A DNA stretch of 64,000 nt from Margaritifera margaritifera. Taxonomy: Eukaryota > Mollusca > Bivalvia > Unionida > Margaritiferidae. The stretch lies in NCBI GenBank assembly GCA_029931535.1, contig JAQPZY010001675.1:7992001-8056000 (forward strand), read 5' to 3'. A program made the position numbers and the translations under genes. How positions within the stretch are numbered: the first letter of the stretch is position 1; every line of letters begins with the position of its first letter. The notes under the pieces were generated by a model. The model ran no database searches. It was not told the DNA's origin and saw only the letters and a list, made by a program, of their open reading frames with translations. This document shows, in pieces, positions 48,111 through 60,084 of this stretch.

Positions 48111-48171
48111 AGCAACATAGACCCTGATCTGCTGACGCATAATGCGCCGGCAGATCAGGGTCTATGTTGTT
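48111..48171. repeat. perfect-stem hairpin 1 of a paralogous pair
   Basis: CAACATAGACCCTGATCTGC and its reverse complement flank an inner TGACGCATAATGCGCCG, giving a roughly 28-bp stem with one wobble and one mismatch next to a tiny loop. The loop core GCATAATGCGCC is identical in hairpin 2 at 48190. Confidence 0.9.
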
Positions 48172-48189
48172 TGTCCTACTGATTAGTCC

Positions 48190-48260
48190 TTGCAAACTGC
48201 ATAGACCCAGATCTGCCGTCGCATAATGCGCCGGCAGATCTGGGTCTATGCAGTTTGCAA
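48190..48260. repeat. perfect-stem hairpin 2 of a paralogous pair
   Basis: TTGCAAACTGCATAGACCCA through ATCTGCCG pairs with its reverse complement ending at 48260, a roughly 35-bp stem with a single mismatch near the loop. Compared with hairpin 1, three stem positions differ and in each case both partners have changed, so pairing is kept. Confidence 0.9.
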
Positions 48261-48555
48261 TTGGTATGGTGTTATACGCGAGTATAGAAGGTAGTACATA
48301 CAAAACAACATACTGTACTATATTGCTTACTCTGTTTGAACTTTGAGAAATGACAAGCGAAACACTGACTTAGCAGTATGTGATGATTCAGTCTGTTGTA
48401 AGATATATGACGACACCCAAACACACTTTAATTAGGTATTTTATATTTACATATAGTGTTTCTGACAATTAAGTTTTAGCCTCAGACGAAGACAGTTAAA
48501 TGGCCGACAAAAAATTACAAATCTAAAGAAGTTGAATGGTTTTTCACGCCTGAAA

Positions 48556-48655
48556 AACTAAAAATAAAATATACATTCATTTTATATTACAGTCAGATAT
48601 ATGTAAAAATAAAATATACATTCATTTTATATTACAGTCAGATATATGTAAAAAA
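48556..48655. repeat. perfect ~46-bp direct duplication
   Basis: AAAAATAAAATATACATTCA through CAGTCAGATATATGT occurs twice in tandem without a difference visible by eye, indicating a recent duplication. Confidence 0.9.
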
Positions 48656-49034
48656 TAAAACAAGCATCAGCAGAAGGTATGAAAGAGATAGTTGCATCCT
48701 TATCGATAAAAAATGTGTACCAATTTATTTTTCTCTTTCCCTTAGTAACACAAAAAAGACCAACTTTAAATTATTCGCGCAGGTGTCCTTTCACCCAGAT
48801 ACGATGACATGAAAAAAAAACCTGTATGAAAGAAACAAATGATAAGAGAGAGAGAGAAAAAACAATTTTAGAGCGTAAAAACGAACTTAGATATTGGATT
48901 TATATGCCGAGAAGAGAATAATGGATGAACATTGCTTGCAGTAGTTATATTTTTAATGCCTTCGCCTTCTACAGACTCAACACATCAGCTCTTCTCGTTT
49001 TTACTAGCGTAAAGCAGAAAGCGTATGTGTCAAG

Positions 49035-49036
<2 letters not shown>

Positions 49037-49095
<59 letters not shown>
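49037..49095. repeat. (CT)n microsatellite
   Basis: About 57 bases of CT. Frames across it are by-products. Confidence 0.97.
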
Positions 49096-49096
<1 letters not shown>

Positions 49097-49099
49097 ATC

Positions 49100-52000
49100 G
49101 AGTAAAGTAAAAAGACTCTACCCAGCCAAGGTTTCCGCAGAAACATAAACATCTGTATTGACTCAAAATATTGCAGGATATTCCCCTCTTTTGTACAGAA
49201 TGTAGCATGCGAAAGAAACAAAAGAATTAATCACTACAGATTCTTTCACTCTATGTAGACCATCCTTACATATGTATTCTTTCATGAACAAGAACAAAAT
49301 ACCAAGAGTCGAAAGGAAATAAAAAGATTCTCCATTTTCTTTTATCTCCAGAGGTCAGTGGCCACATATTCAACCTGTGTCTTATCATCAGCAGGTAACG
49401 AGAACAACAGTATGATCGCAATGTGCTGAAGAGTGATTTAAGCCAACTGTTTAAATCTTCATCTTCTTTTCCATCAAGTAACAGCACGGAAATGGACGTA
49501 AACAGCCATAAGAACAAAGCTCATATTCCAGGCACGCGTGTACTCAAATCAAAAGTGATGTAAGTGAAACAAACTACTAGTTGAACAAGAAAGTGATCAT
49601 GAACCAAGTCAATTAACAGCACGCGCCAGTCAAAAATGGATCGTTCTCTAATACATATTTTTTTTTTTGTAATAGAACACCAACAAACTAAATCGTTACA
49701 TTTCTAGTATTCTTCTTCAGTAATCGCATGAATTACATTTTTACTGCTTGACATATTTAAAATGAACTTTTCTTTAATTATTGCAACAATAAGAAAACAA
49801 AAAAAATTGTTAGGTGTGAAATTTGTAATATATAAAAGTGTAAAATGGATTCGATTTGAGAGTTGAAGTTCACATTTTTATGCGAGAGTATCTCAAAGCG
49901 AAACAGCATATAATGATATTATTTATATATTTGATATCCAATAGGGTTATCCCGCATCCTATATGTCCTTGTTCCGTGGCTTTCCAGTGATACAAGGATC
50001 ATAAAAGCCGATCATAAAACTCATTCTGAAAAACTCAATCTCTTTAATAATATCAAACATTCAACGTTGAAAGTGTCATTCATCGTACATGTATGCAAAG
50101 AAACGTTATCTAAAATTCTGGCTGACAGAGTTCCATATGTCCGTTTTGTATAAATATATACATGTATTTTCCTTCTTTTTGAAGTATTTGAAAGAGCCGG
50201 TTACAGTCTGGCATTTGTTACAGTTCCTGAAGTTGACAGGTCTCATTTAAGGTTGCCGGAGACCAATATTTATCGGTAGAGAAAGTGTCAATTAGGTATG
50301 AAAGGAATCACACTTGGAATTTTACGTAGCAATGAAGCATAATAAATGGGATCTAAATAAAACTCTACAAATGTAATACTGGACAGCCAGCATTCTACAT
50401 CAAAGTTCTGTGTGACTACAATGCATTGGGAAGATTAAACAAAACTATTGAGCTATTATGAAATATTCAGTTTATTGTGCTAAACATCTAAATGCATATA
50501 CAGTGTACAAGTGTGAGTCTACTTTGTGTATCTGACTTAACACCTGAGACCCACGATCAAATTGAAAAATAGTCTATGTAATTACCACATTTGTACATTA
50601 CGTGCACCCGATGCGCACAGTGTAGTTAGCACATTTGTACATTACTTACACCCGAGGCGCACGGTGTAGTTAGCACATTTGTACATTACTTACACCCGAA
50701 CATGAAAATCAATACATTAGATATTATGAACCTGAAATGTGAAACCAGTCGCAATTTCCATATAATTAAATTCACGAATAGCGATGTCTGTCGGTGTCAT
50801 ACAAGTGAACACAAGTAGAATTAAGTTCTTTACACTTTTGGGGAAGTAATTCAATATTTTGTCTTCAATTATCTATAATTATTTTTTTTTTCTCAAGAAC
50901 TACATTCTTATTTAGTAGCCAAGCCGAAAAGTGCATGACCTAGCTTTGAATACATTTAGAATGGTCCGGTATAAAGCAGAGTACTTGGAGCTTTTCTCAC
51001 TAGCGAACTGTAACATGAGTTGTGGAAAGGGTAGCAAAAAGGCTTTGAAAAGGCTTTGCATATGATGTAGAACATGGCAATACCATCATGTGTGCTTTGT
51101 TTTGTTTACAAATGTTCTGCAGGAAAGGATATCTAAGTCATATCAAGATAAACATTTTCCGCCGGCTGACTCTCTGCTCACAAACCTGCAGGTTTAAACA
51201 ATTAAAGCTTTAATGGAGTTAACAGCCCAGAAACAGAACATTTGGGAAGTTAAATTTATCATACGAATGGCATCTTACCCATGAAAATGCATCACGGTTG
51301 AGAAGCAGTAACCAATCGTTAGTTCAGTTGTAATCAATTAAATACACTTAAGCAAACGCAAGGAATGATTGGTTCCAGAATGCGCAGTCAAGTGCAAGTT
51401 CCCATAATCACATGAGAATGTTCAAGTGGTCATCTTTATACGCTTTTGATAAGCAATGCCAGCATTTTGATGCGCAGTGTCTGCAGTTTTGATTCACAAT
51501 GTTTTGAATGCTGAGTGAACGAGTTCGGTAAAAGCGTTTTTATGCATTATCCACTTCATGGACCAAATACTTTTTCATGGAAGAGAAATAAGGAACTCAA
51601 GAAATCTGTAAAATCATGGATAAAATGAAGAGGCTGAACATTAGCTGAACAAAAAGACTATTTTATTTGATGTCTCTCTTTCCTTTTCTTTATATTTCAC
51701 TGAACTGCTGCCATTTTTTTATATCGTACTATAAAGAAGAATGTATTTAGTTGTTGTGAAAGTCTAGATATATGATTATCTCCTTGTACACTTTGATCAA
51801 ATTAATCTATAAATAGATTTTAATCCAAAGCATTCTGCCGCAACCTCGCTTGGTTTTTGAAATTAAATGCTTACTCCATTGTCCGAAGCTTAACCATATG
51901 GGCACAAGAATACAATTTCGCCATTGTAAGATACAGTGACACTCGTGGACACAGAAAACAGAACTAGCAATAATTCGACATGAATCCCAGAATTAAAAAT

Positions 52001-53740
52001 AACATGTTTAAGTAGTCTTCACATAATGTATTCTACTTGTGAATGTTTCCGATGATGCCGTCACAATTTGCAGTTTCCGGTCACGTGTAATGGTCAGTAG
52101 TGCTAAGCATAACAAACATTTTATGTGGAGGAGAAAAGTTACCTTGCAATGTTACAGTTTACTCTTGCAGAGTCACATACTATATTCTCCATCCCACAAA
52201 AATCTATTTCTTCATTTTGTTAATATGGAATTGCGAAGAAGCCAATCACTATTTTTAAAGCAAAGAACAGACATTAGCATTTACGATGTATTCCAAGTGA
52301 TGTGCATTTAATCAGTATTGTTGTAACTGTTTTCTCTTTTTTTTTAAAGTTTTACCGCACACATTAAACTTTTGTTGGTGCCACGTTTACATACCCTGTG
52401 TGAATATTTTATATTGGTAATTTCACAGGTTCTTCAGATTTAAACATTTTATGTATGTTAAGCGCAAGTCGCATTCACAAAGTAGAGGAAGAAGATTTAT
52501 AATAATTAAATTCTTTTCACAAAATGATAGAATTGAAAATATATGAAAAGGGAGACAATTCTAATAATAGGTGAGTCATGTACTTCATCGCAACAGAAGG
52601 AAAATGTATTTATCCACAATAAACGCCACACATGTATCTGTGAAAAGCATTTGTGCGAAGATGCTTTAGAACAAAAAGAAACACAGCAAACAATAGGAAG
52701 ACAACAAATCGCCTGACACATGTCAATTTAAAACTGACAGTGGAGTTGTATCACGCCATGCTCATCATCAAGATTTTCCGCAAAAAATAGTCTCCATGAA
52801 AATACAAGATAGACTGAACCGTACCTCTTGGACACGATTTCATTTTCTTCTTCTTCTTCTTCTTGTATGACTTAAATAGTTTGCTACAGATGATATACTA
52901 CACCGCGTGTCCGTGCAATCGCACGTGCAGAAATGTAGTTCAAAGTTCCAACCTGATGGTTTGATGCACTTTTAAAATTTCAAAGTAGGTGACAAACAAA
53001 AAGAAACCCAAAACCTCCTGAAATACTTGTCTGCTTCATCAGCATGTTTCAAAATACATGTAGTGTATATTCGGTTGGTTGCACCTTCATCTCCCATAAA
53101 CTTGAAAATGTTAAAAAAAATACAGGGCTAATATAATAATTTCAAAGCTTACTTGAGGTGAATCAAATGTACCAAACTCAGGCATGTGCATTTTCAATTT
53201 TTAATTTCAAAGTAGAAATTTGTGAACTTTATTATCATCATTGTTATATGTATCCAAAACAACTGTTTGTCCACAAAGATAGAACAGACACTTACAACGG
53301 TTACCCAGTCGTAGAACAGTGACCAAGGGGTAGTACTAACTTTCTATGCGCGTCATGACAGGCTAACATCGGATGACAGCCAATCACATATTGTCATTGT
53401 GCTGTTAAATCTACCGAGTAATACCTGTATGTTAATTTTTCCAAAGTGCTTGTTTGTGAACTATTGAAATTAAGGGCCAAAATTGTAATAACACCTTAAA
53501 ATTATACAGGTGTATGCCCAAGAATAGCTTAAAAACGTCAGTGACCTCATAATCGTCTAGACATTCCTAGTAAAATCTCTGCCTCCCAGTTGGTTAGTCA
53601 GCTGCGTCACTCCCACACCCAGTGACTTCATTCCCATGACGGCTAGTTTGGAAACTTCCCACTGAACTGCAATGACTGGTTGGAAGCGTCACATGGGTGC
53701 TATGGATAATGGATCAAACGTACCAAATTACTGTCCTTTG
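49100..53740. other. no gene recognised; one 54-bp direct repeat
   Basis: Mostly unique-looking AT-rich sequence. At 50582-50700 a 54-base unit (GCACATTTGTACATTACTTA, CACCCGAGGCGCACGGTGTA, GTTA) occurs about 2.3 times. Open frames at 52039-52311 and 52506-52721 have no family resemblance. Confidence 0.45.
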
Positions 53741-53742
53741 TT

Positions 53743-53902
53743 CAAGATGGCGGTTGATAGTTATTATCTGCAGTTTCGTCACTACCGGTAGTGTGACGCG
53801 ATAGTCAGCGAAGGCTGTATTTGCTTTAAGCTCGCTAAGAAACTATTGACGGCCTCAGATACATGGATTTTAAGATAAGTCATATAATGCCTTTACTTCC
53901 GG
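53743..53902. promoter_or_regulatory. candidate promoter-like cluster (YY1, ETS, palindrome)
   Basis: AAGATGGCGG at 53744-53753 is a YY1-type core whose ATG opens only a short frame (MAVDSYYLQFRHYR then stop). CACTACCGGTAGTG at 53780-53793 is a perfect palindrome. ACTTCCGG at 53895-53902 is an ETS-type core. The stretch is less AT-rich than its surroundings. No coding exon was found next to it, so this is a weak call. Confidence 0.25.
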
Positions 53903-53904
53903 TT

Positions 53905-55330
53905 GAGCTGTCAGCATGTTCAATGTGGCTTTAAGAGACAACTGGAAGAGATTTCGGTGTTACGGGAGGGTGATACTACTGACGACTTTACAATTGTTGA
54001 TTTTCGAATTTTTGTCTAAATCTTTGTATTATCTGAGTGAGTTTTAGATGTCTTCTAATGACCACGAGTTTTCATCGCACTCTAGTTTTGATTAGCTTCC
54101 TATCACCTAAGAAGAAGTCAAGGATCTTGTCTTAAACCGTGGCTGAAACACTTTATACAACCATTCTATGTAGGCAATAGCTCAAGATAAAGCAAGGAAA
54201 TCCTTATGCTGACAGACGGAACAATGGGCGGACACCACGATGATGGAATATAATGTACTAAATATAAGCAGGTGTATGAAAATAAGATTATGGAGGTGAA
54301 TAACATTATATTATGAAAAAAAACTGCACTTCAGCCAGTTAATGTATAAAACTAAGATTCCTATGCATAAGTATACAAACAACCAAATGACCCTAGACGA
54401 CCTTGACGTAATTCTTTTATTGACGGGCATGGGATAACGAGTTTTGAAGCGATTAATTCCGTAATGCGAATGTACTTTCCTCGTAAAAAGTAAAATTCAA
54501 TCAGAATTTCTGCAGGTATTTTGAGGGTGAGTTCGAAAATCAAGAGGACTAGTGTGATGCGAATTATAAACGCGAACTTTAAGGCGGAGGCGGCTTCGTG
54601 TGTAACGTAACAGATGGAAAATGTTTATATGGGACCAGTCCATACACATTTCTGATAAGGACCAACACTCTCAGCGGTAAAAGGTTAAATCCTTGCTATC
54701 AAATAAATACACATTAACCTGGCCCAGGCCATAACCACCTCAGGCCACGGCACTAGTATATCAACATTGTATATGTAAAGACTGAAAACTGTTCATGATG
54801 CAGTTATCTTTTTCATGGAATGTTGGAGAGACTGTCTTCTTTTTTTCTATTGGCTTTCTTTTCTCAACACATAGTACAGTATATTATTTTACAGTACATA
54901 AATTATGTAGCAGCACAGAGAAGATAAAATTCAATCTAGAATCTCTTTGATACTTTCCCACTTTTTCTATCTTGCTTTTTCCAAGGTCTAGAAAAAGAAG
55001 CGGAAAATAAATCAATACTTTGTGGTCTAAAATCAGTGGCGGCCCGGGCGCCAGGTGAAGGGGGAGCCGTCGGGATAACAGGAGCAGTTCTTCACAAAAC
55101 TTATATTTAGGAGAGGTGGAGCTGAGGAATGAGGCTGGCAACTAACATAAAAACTGTTTTCTGTAACAAAGTGGGGGCGCCACTAAGAACATTGCCTCCG
55201 GGCGCCTCGAAGCCTTGCGCTGCCAGTATATAAAATGCTGTTTATAGCTCCAATACTGTTTGGAACGGAATAAATATACCGTTTTATAATGATGATCCTA
55301 CAGTTAATACTTTCTGGGGGCCCGGGGGGG
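53905..55330. other. no gene recognised; GC-rich patches
   Basis: GC-rich patches GGCGGCCCGGGCGCC near 55036 and GGGCGCCACTAAGAACATTG near 55178 look like parts of a decayed transposon. The overlapping minus-strand 85-codon frame (54884-55141) could be a remnant of its protein but was not recognised. Confidence 0.4.
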
Positions 55331-55334
55331 GGGG

Positions 55335-55572
55335 GCGAGTGGTTTAAGGCGCTCGCCTTTACAGATCACTCACACATCTCACCTCTGTCCGCGTGAGTTC
55401 GAGTGTCGGCTTGACCAAAGTGGGTATGTGAGAAAACTTGCGTGTAGCTTCTCGTGCGTCGGTGGTTCTTCCTGGGATCTTCCCAGGCTCTTTCTCCACC
55501 AAATATACTGGCCTCCATGTATAGCCTATCATGTGCTGAAAAATGGCGTTATACCACACAAAAAACCAAACC
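55335..55572 (+). mobile_element. tRNA-derived SINE, family A, copy 3 (best preserved)
   Basis: The head GAGTGGTTTAAGGCGCTCGC resembles the A-box/D-arm of a Ser/Leu tRNA, and GTGAGTTCGAGTGTCGG holds the B box. The body GGTGGTTCTTCCTGGGATCT, CTGGCCTCCATGTATAGCC and CATGTGCTGAAAAATGGCGT ends with CACACAAAAAACCAAACC. A run of G (about 55317-55334) precedes it. Confidence 0.85.
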
Positions 55573-55574
55573 TT

Positions 55575-57110
55575 TCAGAGTCTTAAAAATTTCTAAGTCC
55601 CAATAGGAAAGTATTAGGTTTAAAAGGAAGTTCGTATTTCTGTTAAAACATGGTGTATATATAAGCCATGAGTTTCTAATATGTACACATTCAAAGAATA
55701 AACAAACTGTGTTTTTTCTTGCTTCATTACAAAATGTCGCGGATAGTTTGCATTTCATCAAATAAATATTATTAAAGATAAGCATGTGCATAAGGTTAAT
55801 GTGAAATGCTTGAAGAATTGTATTAGCGGTGACCGTGAATGGTATAAGATATATTTTATGCCAATATTCTACAGACAAGTTTTCAGGCAATTGTCAATGC
55901 CATTTTTCTTGGGACTCGTTAGATTTGATTTGACTTTGTTAACAAAAGCCTTGTAGAATATTTTTTGAAACTTTTTCCATTTTGTTTCAGGGGACAAACA
56001 TATGTAGTACTGATTTTGTCCAGTTTTACTGGGTTTCTTATAGTGTCTTTCACTTATCTCGGGTTGTCTCTGATTAAACCATCTACCTGAACATGGTATA
56101 TAAAAACTCACAATTTAAATTAACGATGTTATTTACACCACAAAAATTCCCTTTTTACACCATTTTCTTAGAACAATATGTTTTTATCATCTATCTTAAT
56201 TGAATTAAACAATAAGGCTTCTGAAAGAATGAATTCCATAAGTCGTGTTACAGTTGTTGGAACGAAGTTAAATGTGTTTCTTGTAGAATATAAGTTCATG
56301 AAGATCCGTAATATCATTGCCGTCATCTGTTACAATCTTTGAAATGACTTTTTCAATACAATTATTTTCCCAGGTTAACAAAAATATTTTGTACTTTAAT
56401 CTCCCTCAACTTTCCATTTTAATTTTGGATCATGATAATACTCTTTACTTTTGTTCGAATCTTTAAATTTTCTTTTATTTTTCAGTAATTTCAATTACTT
56501 TATTATCAATTAATAAAATCTGAATGTACAATTCTTCTAGTCTTTTTCCAAGAGTTTAAAAAAAGTTTCTCTTTAATTCTCTTTGTATGAAGCCTATAAA
56601 ATAGTTTCACTCGCATTAACAATTTAACGTGTCTCATAAAAGTTGATGATTTATAGAAAACAGATTTTAGTGTATATTGGAAATATGCCATATTGTTCGA
56701 CGGCATCATTAATACATATTTTAATACGATATATTCTGGGTCATTTAATAAGCTATTATTGAATTTCCAGGTCCCCCGTCACCTTATTTTGTCAATAAAT
56801 TTTACATAACAAGCGAATGGTTGGATCTAGAACTAAAACCAATACCTGTATGTACAAGAAAATTTAATAGGTATGAGAAAAATAGGAAGTAGTGGAGTCT
56901 AGCTTGTTTTTTATTTGGTACACGCCATGTCAATCTGTTTACATCTCGTTTTTATTTTTTTGTTTCTCTCCCAACATCAATGAGCTCCAATTGACTCATC
57001 ATAGTGTGTATACAATTTTGAGATTTATGATTACTTTTTATTTTTAATAATTTACAGTATCCAGGGTGTAATTTTTGCAGGATACTCCAGTCATATAATG
57101 ATTGAGGAGT
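55575..57110. other. no gene recognised
   Basis: AT-rich sequence. Minus-strand frames at 55549-55890, 55869-56111 and 56506-56709 show no recognised family and low-complexity composition. Confidence 0.4.
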
Positions 57111-57113
57111 TTC

Positions 57114-57234
57114 CAAAAATGTTATTTTATTTTATTTTATTTTTAAAAATATTTTTTGGAACATCTCGAAAGATCAAAAATGTTATTTTATTTTATTTTA
57201 TTTTTAAAAATATTTTTTGGAACATCTCGAAAGA
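57114..57234. repeat. perfect 61-bp tandem duplication
   Basis: CAAAAATGTTATTTTATTTT through TTTTTTGGAACATCTCGAAAGA occurs twice head to tail, identical by eye, and itself contains ATTTT repeats. Confidence 0.92.
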
Positions 57235-57334
57235 AATTTGGTATATCTTAATTTAAATCATATAACGCGACGAAAGTAAGACACTGACTCTAAATATTTG
57301 CACCTAAGATGCTATAATTACCATTTGGATGAAC

Positions 57335-58198
57335 AATTCCAGTAACAATTCCAGTAATAATTCCAGTAACAATTCCAGTAACAATTCCAGTAATAATTCC
57401 GGTAACAATTCCAGTAATAATTCCAGTAACAATTCCAGTAATAATTCCAGTAACAATTCCAGTAATAATTCCAGTAAAAATTCCAGTAATAATTCCAGTA
57501 ACAATTCCAGTAATAATTCCAGTAACAATTCCAGTAACAATTCCAGTAATAATTCCAGTAATAATTCCAGTAACAATACCAGTAACAATTCCAGTAATAA
57601 TTCCAGTAACAATTCCAGTAATAATTCCAGTAACAATTCCAGTAATAATTCCAGTAACAATTCCAGTAACAATTCCAGTAACAATTCCAGTAATAATTCC
57701 AGTAACAATTCCAGTAACAATTCCAGTAACAATTCCAGTAATAATTCCAGTAACAATTCCAGTAACAATTCCAGTAACAATTCCAGTAATAATTCCAGTA
57801 ACAATTCCAGTAACAATTCCAGTAACAATTCCAGTAATAAGTCCAGTAACAATTCCAGTAAAAATTCCAGTAATAATTCCAGTAACAATTCCAGTAACAA
57901 TTCCAGTAATAATTCCAGTAATAATTCCAGTAACAATTCCAGTAATAATTCCAGTAACAATTCCAGTAACAATTCCAGTAACAATTCCAGTAATAATTCC
58001 AGTAACAATTCCAGTAACAATTCCAGTAATAATTCCAGTAATAATTCCAGTAACAATTCCAGTAACAATTCCAGTAATAATTCCAGTAACAATTCCAGTA
58101 ATAATTCCAGTAACAATTCCAGTAATAATTCCAGTAATAATTCCAGTAACAATTCCAGTAACAATTCCAGTAATAATTCCAGTAACAATTCCAGTAAT
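57335..58198. repeat. 12-bp minisatellite, exactly 72 units without indels
   Basis: The unit is AATTCCAGTAA(C/T). 864 bases are filled by 72 units with no length change. Nearly all variation is C or T at the twelfth base. A few other changes exist (AATTCCGGTAAC near 57395, AATACCAGTAAC near 57575, AAGTCCAG near 57839, and two units ending AAA). Frames are open on both strands throughout, (Asn-Ser-Ser-Asn)n on plus with a leading ATG at 57329 and Leu/Glu-rich on minus. I read both as by-products, not genes. Confidence 0.97.
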
Positions 58199-58349
58199 AA
58201 TATCTAATGAGAAAGTATTTAAATATAAAAAAAAGAACTTTGCAACACCCTAGCTGTTGCTGCTCCCTGAGCTAAATTTTTGCAGTCAGACCCTATTCAC
58301 TCTTCCAAAAGTGTTTAATATCCTTGGTAGAGTGAATATCAACAAGAAA

Positions 58350-58350
58350 G

Positions 58351-58434
<84 letters not shown>
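58350..58434. repeat. (AT)n microsatellite
   Basis: About 84 bases of AT ending directly at the terminal inverted repeat of the next feature. Confidence 0.97.
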
Positions 58435-58438
<4 letters not shown>

Positions 58439-58531
58439 CACAGTAACGCGATCTTGATTGCGTTATCACGTCGAGTTGTCACCATTAGAAAATCCGGATC
58501 ATTACGAGACGCGAAGCGTTACTGTGATAAT
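58434..58531. mobile_element. 98-bp fragment with 16-bp terminal inverted repeats
   Basis: ATTATCACAGTAACGC at the left end and its exact reverse complement GCGTTACTGTGATAAT at the right end enclose 66 bases. The left end abuts an (AT)n tract. It fits a very short MITE or a deletion relic of a larger DNA transposon, but no target duplication can be read because of the AT tract. Confidence 0.5.
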
Positions 58532-58534
58532 GAT

Positions 58535-59855
58535 ATCTTTGTTATATACCTATCAATTTTCAGATTATTTGATAAAATCACTATATGTTGCTGAAAAACA
58601 CAAGAAATTACTAAACATTTAAACCCTTTATTATGAACTTCGTCTTAAAGCATCAACCGATTTACTTTTTGAAAAGCTGACATGCGCATGAATATTAGTT
58701 TTATCAACGAAGTTTGTGAAACAACGCTCACTCAGTTTGACTACCATCACTGTCAATAACACGAATTCTTCGACGCTTGGAGGCAACAGACTCATATATG
58801 CGATTTACAGTTATTGTGCATTTTTAAAATTATGCATCACGGAAGATTTCACCAGCTGAATGACTCTGGAAGTTTCTTTCAGAGGCCAGGTTGATAGCGC
58901 TTGAACTGTTTTTGGCGGGAGATTGTGAGAGGCTCCGATGGGAACTTGACATGGGAATGACAACATTATTTCGACAGTTATTGAAAGCAGGATTGGAGAA
59001 ATTGTTGGAACTTGATGATACATATTTGTTGCAGAGAATGTTACTCGTTTATAATTTCAAATTCATCCATTATGCGGGAAACTCACTAATGTTACCATTT
59101 ATGAACTTCCGTAAATCGTTGTATTGTACAACTGTAATATTTTGGTACGCGATTTCCGACTGTGATCATTTTCAGACGAACCTTTTGGCTATATTTTATT
59201 ACTTCAAAATAAAGGAATAAATGTGTTTTTATTGTTGTTGTGAAAAAAATATGGTTTAGACCTTTCAGATATTTCACATATAACGCAAGGTTTCTTAACT
59301 AACGTCGCTGTGAGATCTTTGTTTACTGCTAGTGTTGGCATTTCGTCGCTGGGGGCGCTGCTATTGTCAACAGGAAACATCGAGGATAAAGTAGTTCCAG
59401 CCTTGTTTGTGAGTATGGTAATACAGAATTAGAAAACGATAGTATCGTTTTCCTGCTTGTAGGAAATGACGGTAAAATTCTGACTCTTTCTTGGGTAGAA
59501 TATTGGTAGGTATCTAATAAATCATAATACTGCCTACATTTTAATAATATGCCTCGACTACTAATTAGATAAGAAGATGGACCCCGGCAGGTAATACATC
59601 CGTTTTTCAGATTATCCATTATCAATACGTGTACAGGAGATTCGAGAATATATAAAAGACTACAGAACCCGTCTATAAAACACCGAAACTCACCTCTGTG
59701 CTGGCAGACATGGAATATGACAAAAGAGGTCCATTGTCTAAAAATTAAAACCATCATGAATAATGGAAATTACACTTGTGGATAGAAACGTGTTCTTAGA
59801 TATCAGATCATATATTTATGGGGTCGTTATGTCAGGCCCGCAGAGAGGTGGGCAG
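58535..59855. other. no gene recognised
   Basis: Two overlapping frames (58891-59220 plus, 109 codons; 59329-59757 minus, 142 codons) look moderately protein-like but match no family I know and lack supporting splice structure. Confidence 0.4.
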
Positions 59856-59884
59856 GTGTGTGTGTGTGTGTGGGGGGGGGGGGG

Positions 59885-60080
59885 GGCAATTACCCAGGGG
59901 CCCGGCGATATGTAGGGGCCCGCCGTCAACTCAGTTATAAAAAATAAATTAAACTTTGCAGTAAATATTAAAAAAATTTCCTTGCAAGAGTCTAAGTTAT
60001 GGTTGATTACTACAGGTTTTATCTCGTATTATGACAGGATTCAGTTTTTATGACAGGTTTTTGTTGAATATATTTGAAAA
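59885..60080 (+). repeat. dispersed repeat, copy 2
   Basis: Matches 41575-41765 as described there. A (GT)n plus 14-base G-run lies immediately to its left at about 59858-59886. Confidence 0.7.
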
Positions 60081-60084
60081 TTTT

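Noticed and set aside
57329..58207. 292-codon (NSSN)n open frame and its minus-strand Leu/Glu counterpart as genes
   Set aside because: Both are forced by a 12-bp tandem repeat whose unit length is a multiple of three; there is no unique sequence, domain or splice support.
58891..59220. 109-codon plus-strand frame (IALELFLAGDCERLRWELD)
   Set aside because: Looks helical, but has no recognisable homology, no splice context and an overlapping minus-strand frame of similar length; not supportable.
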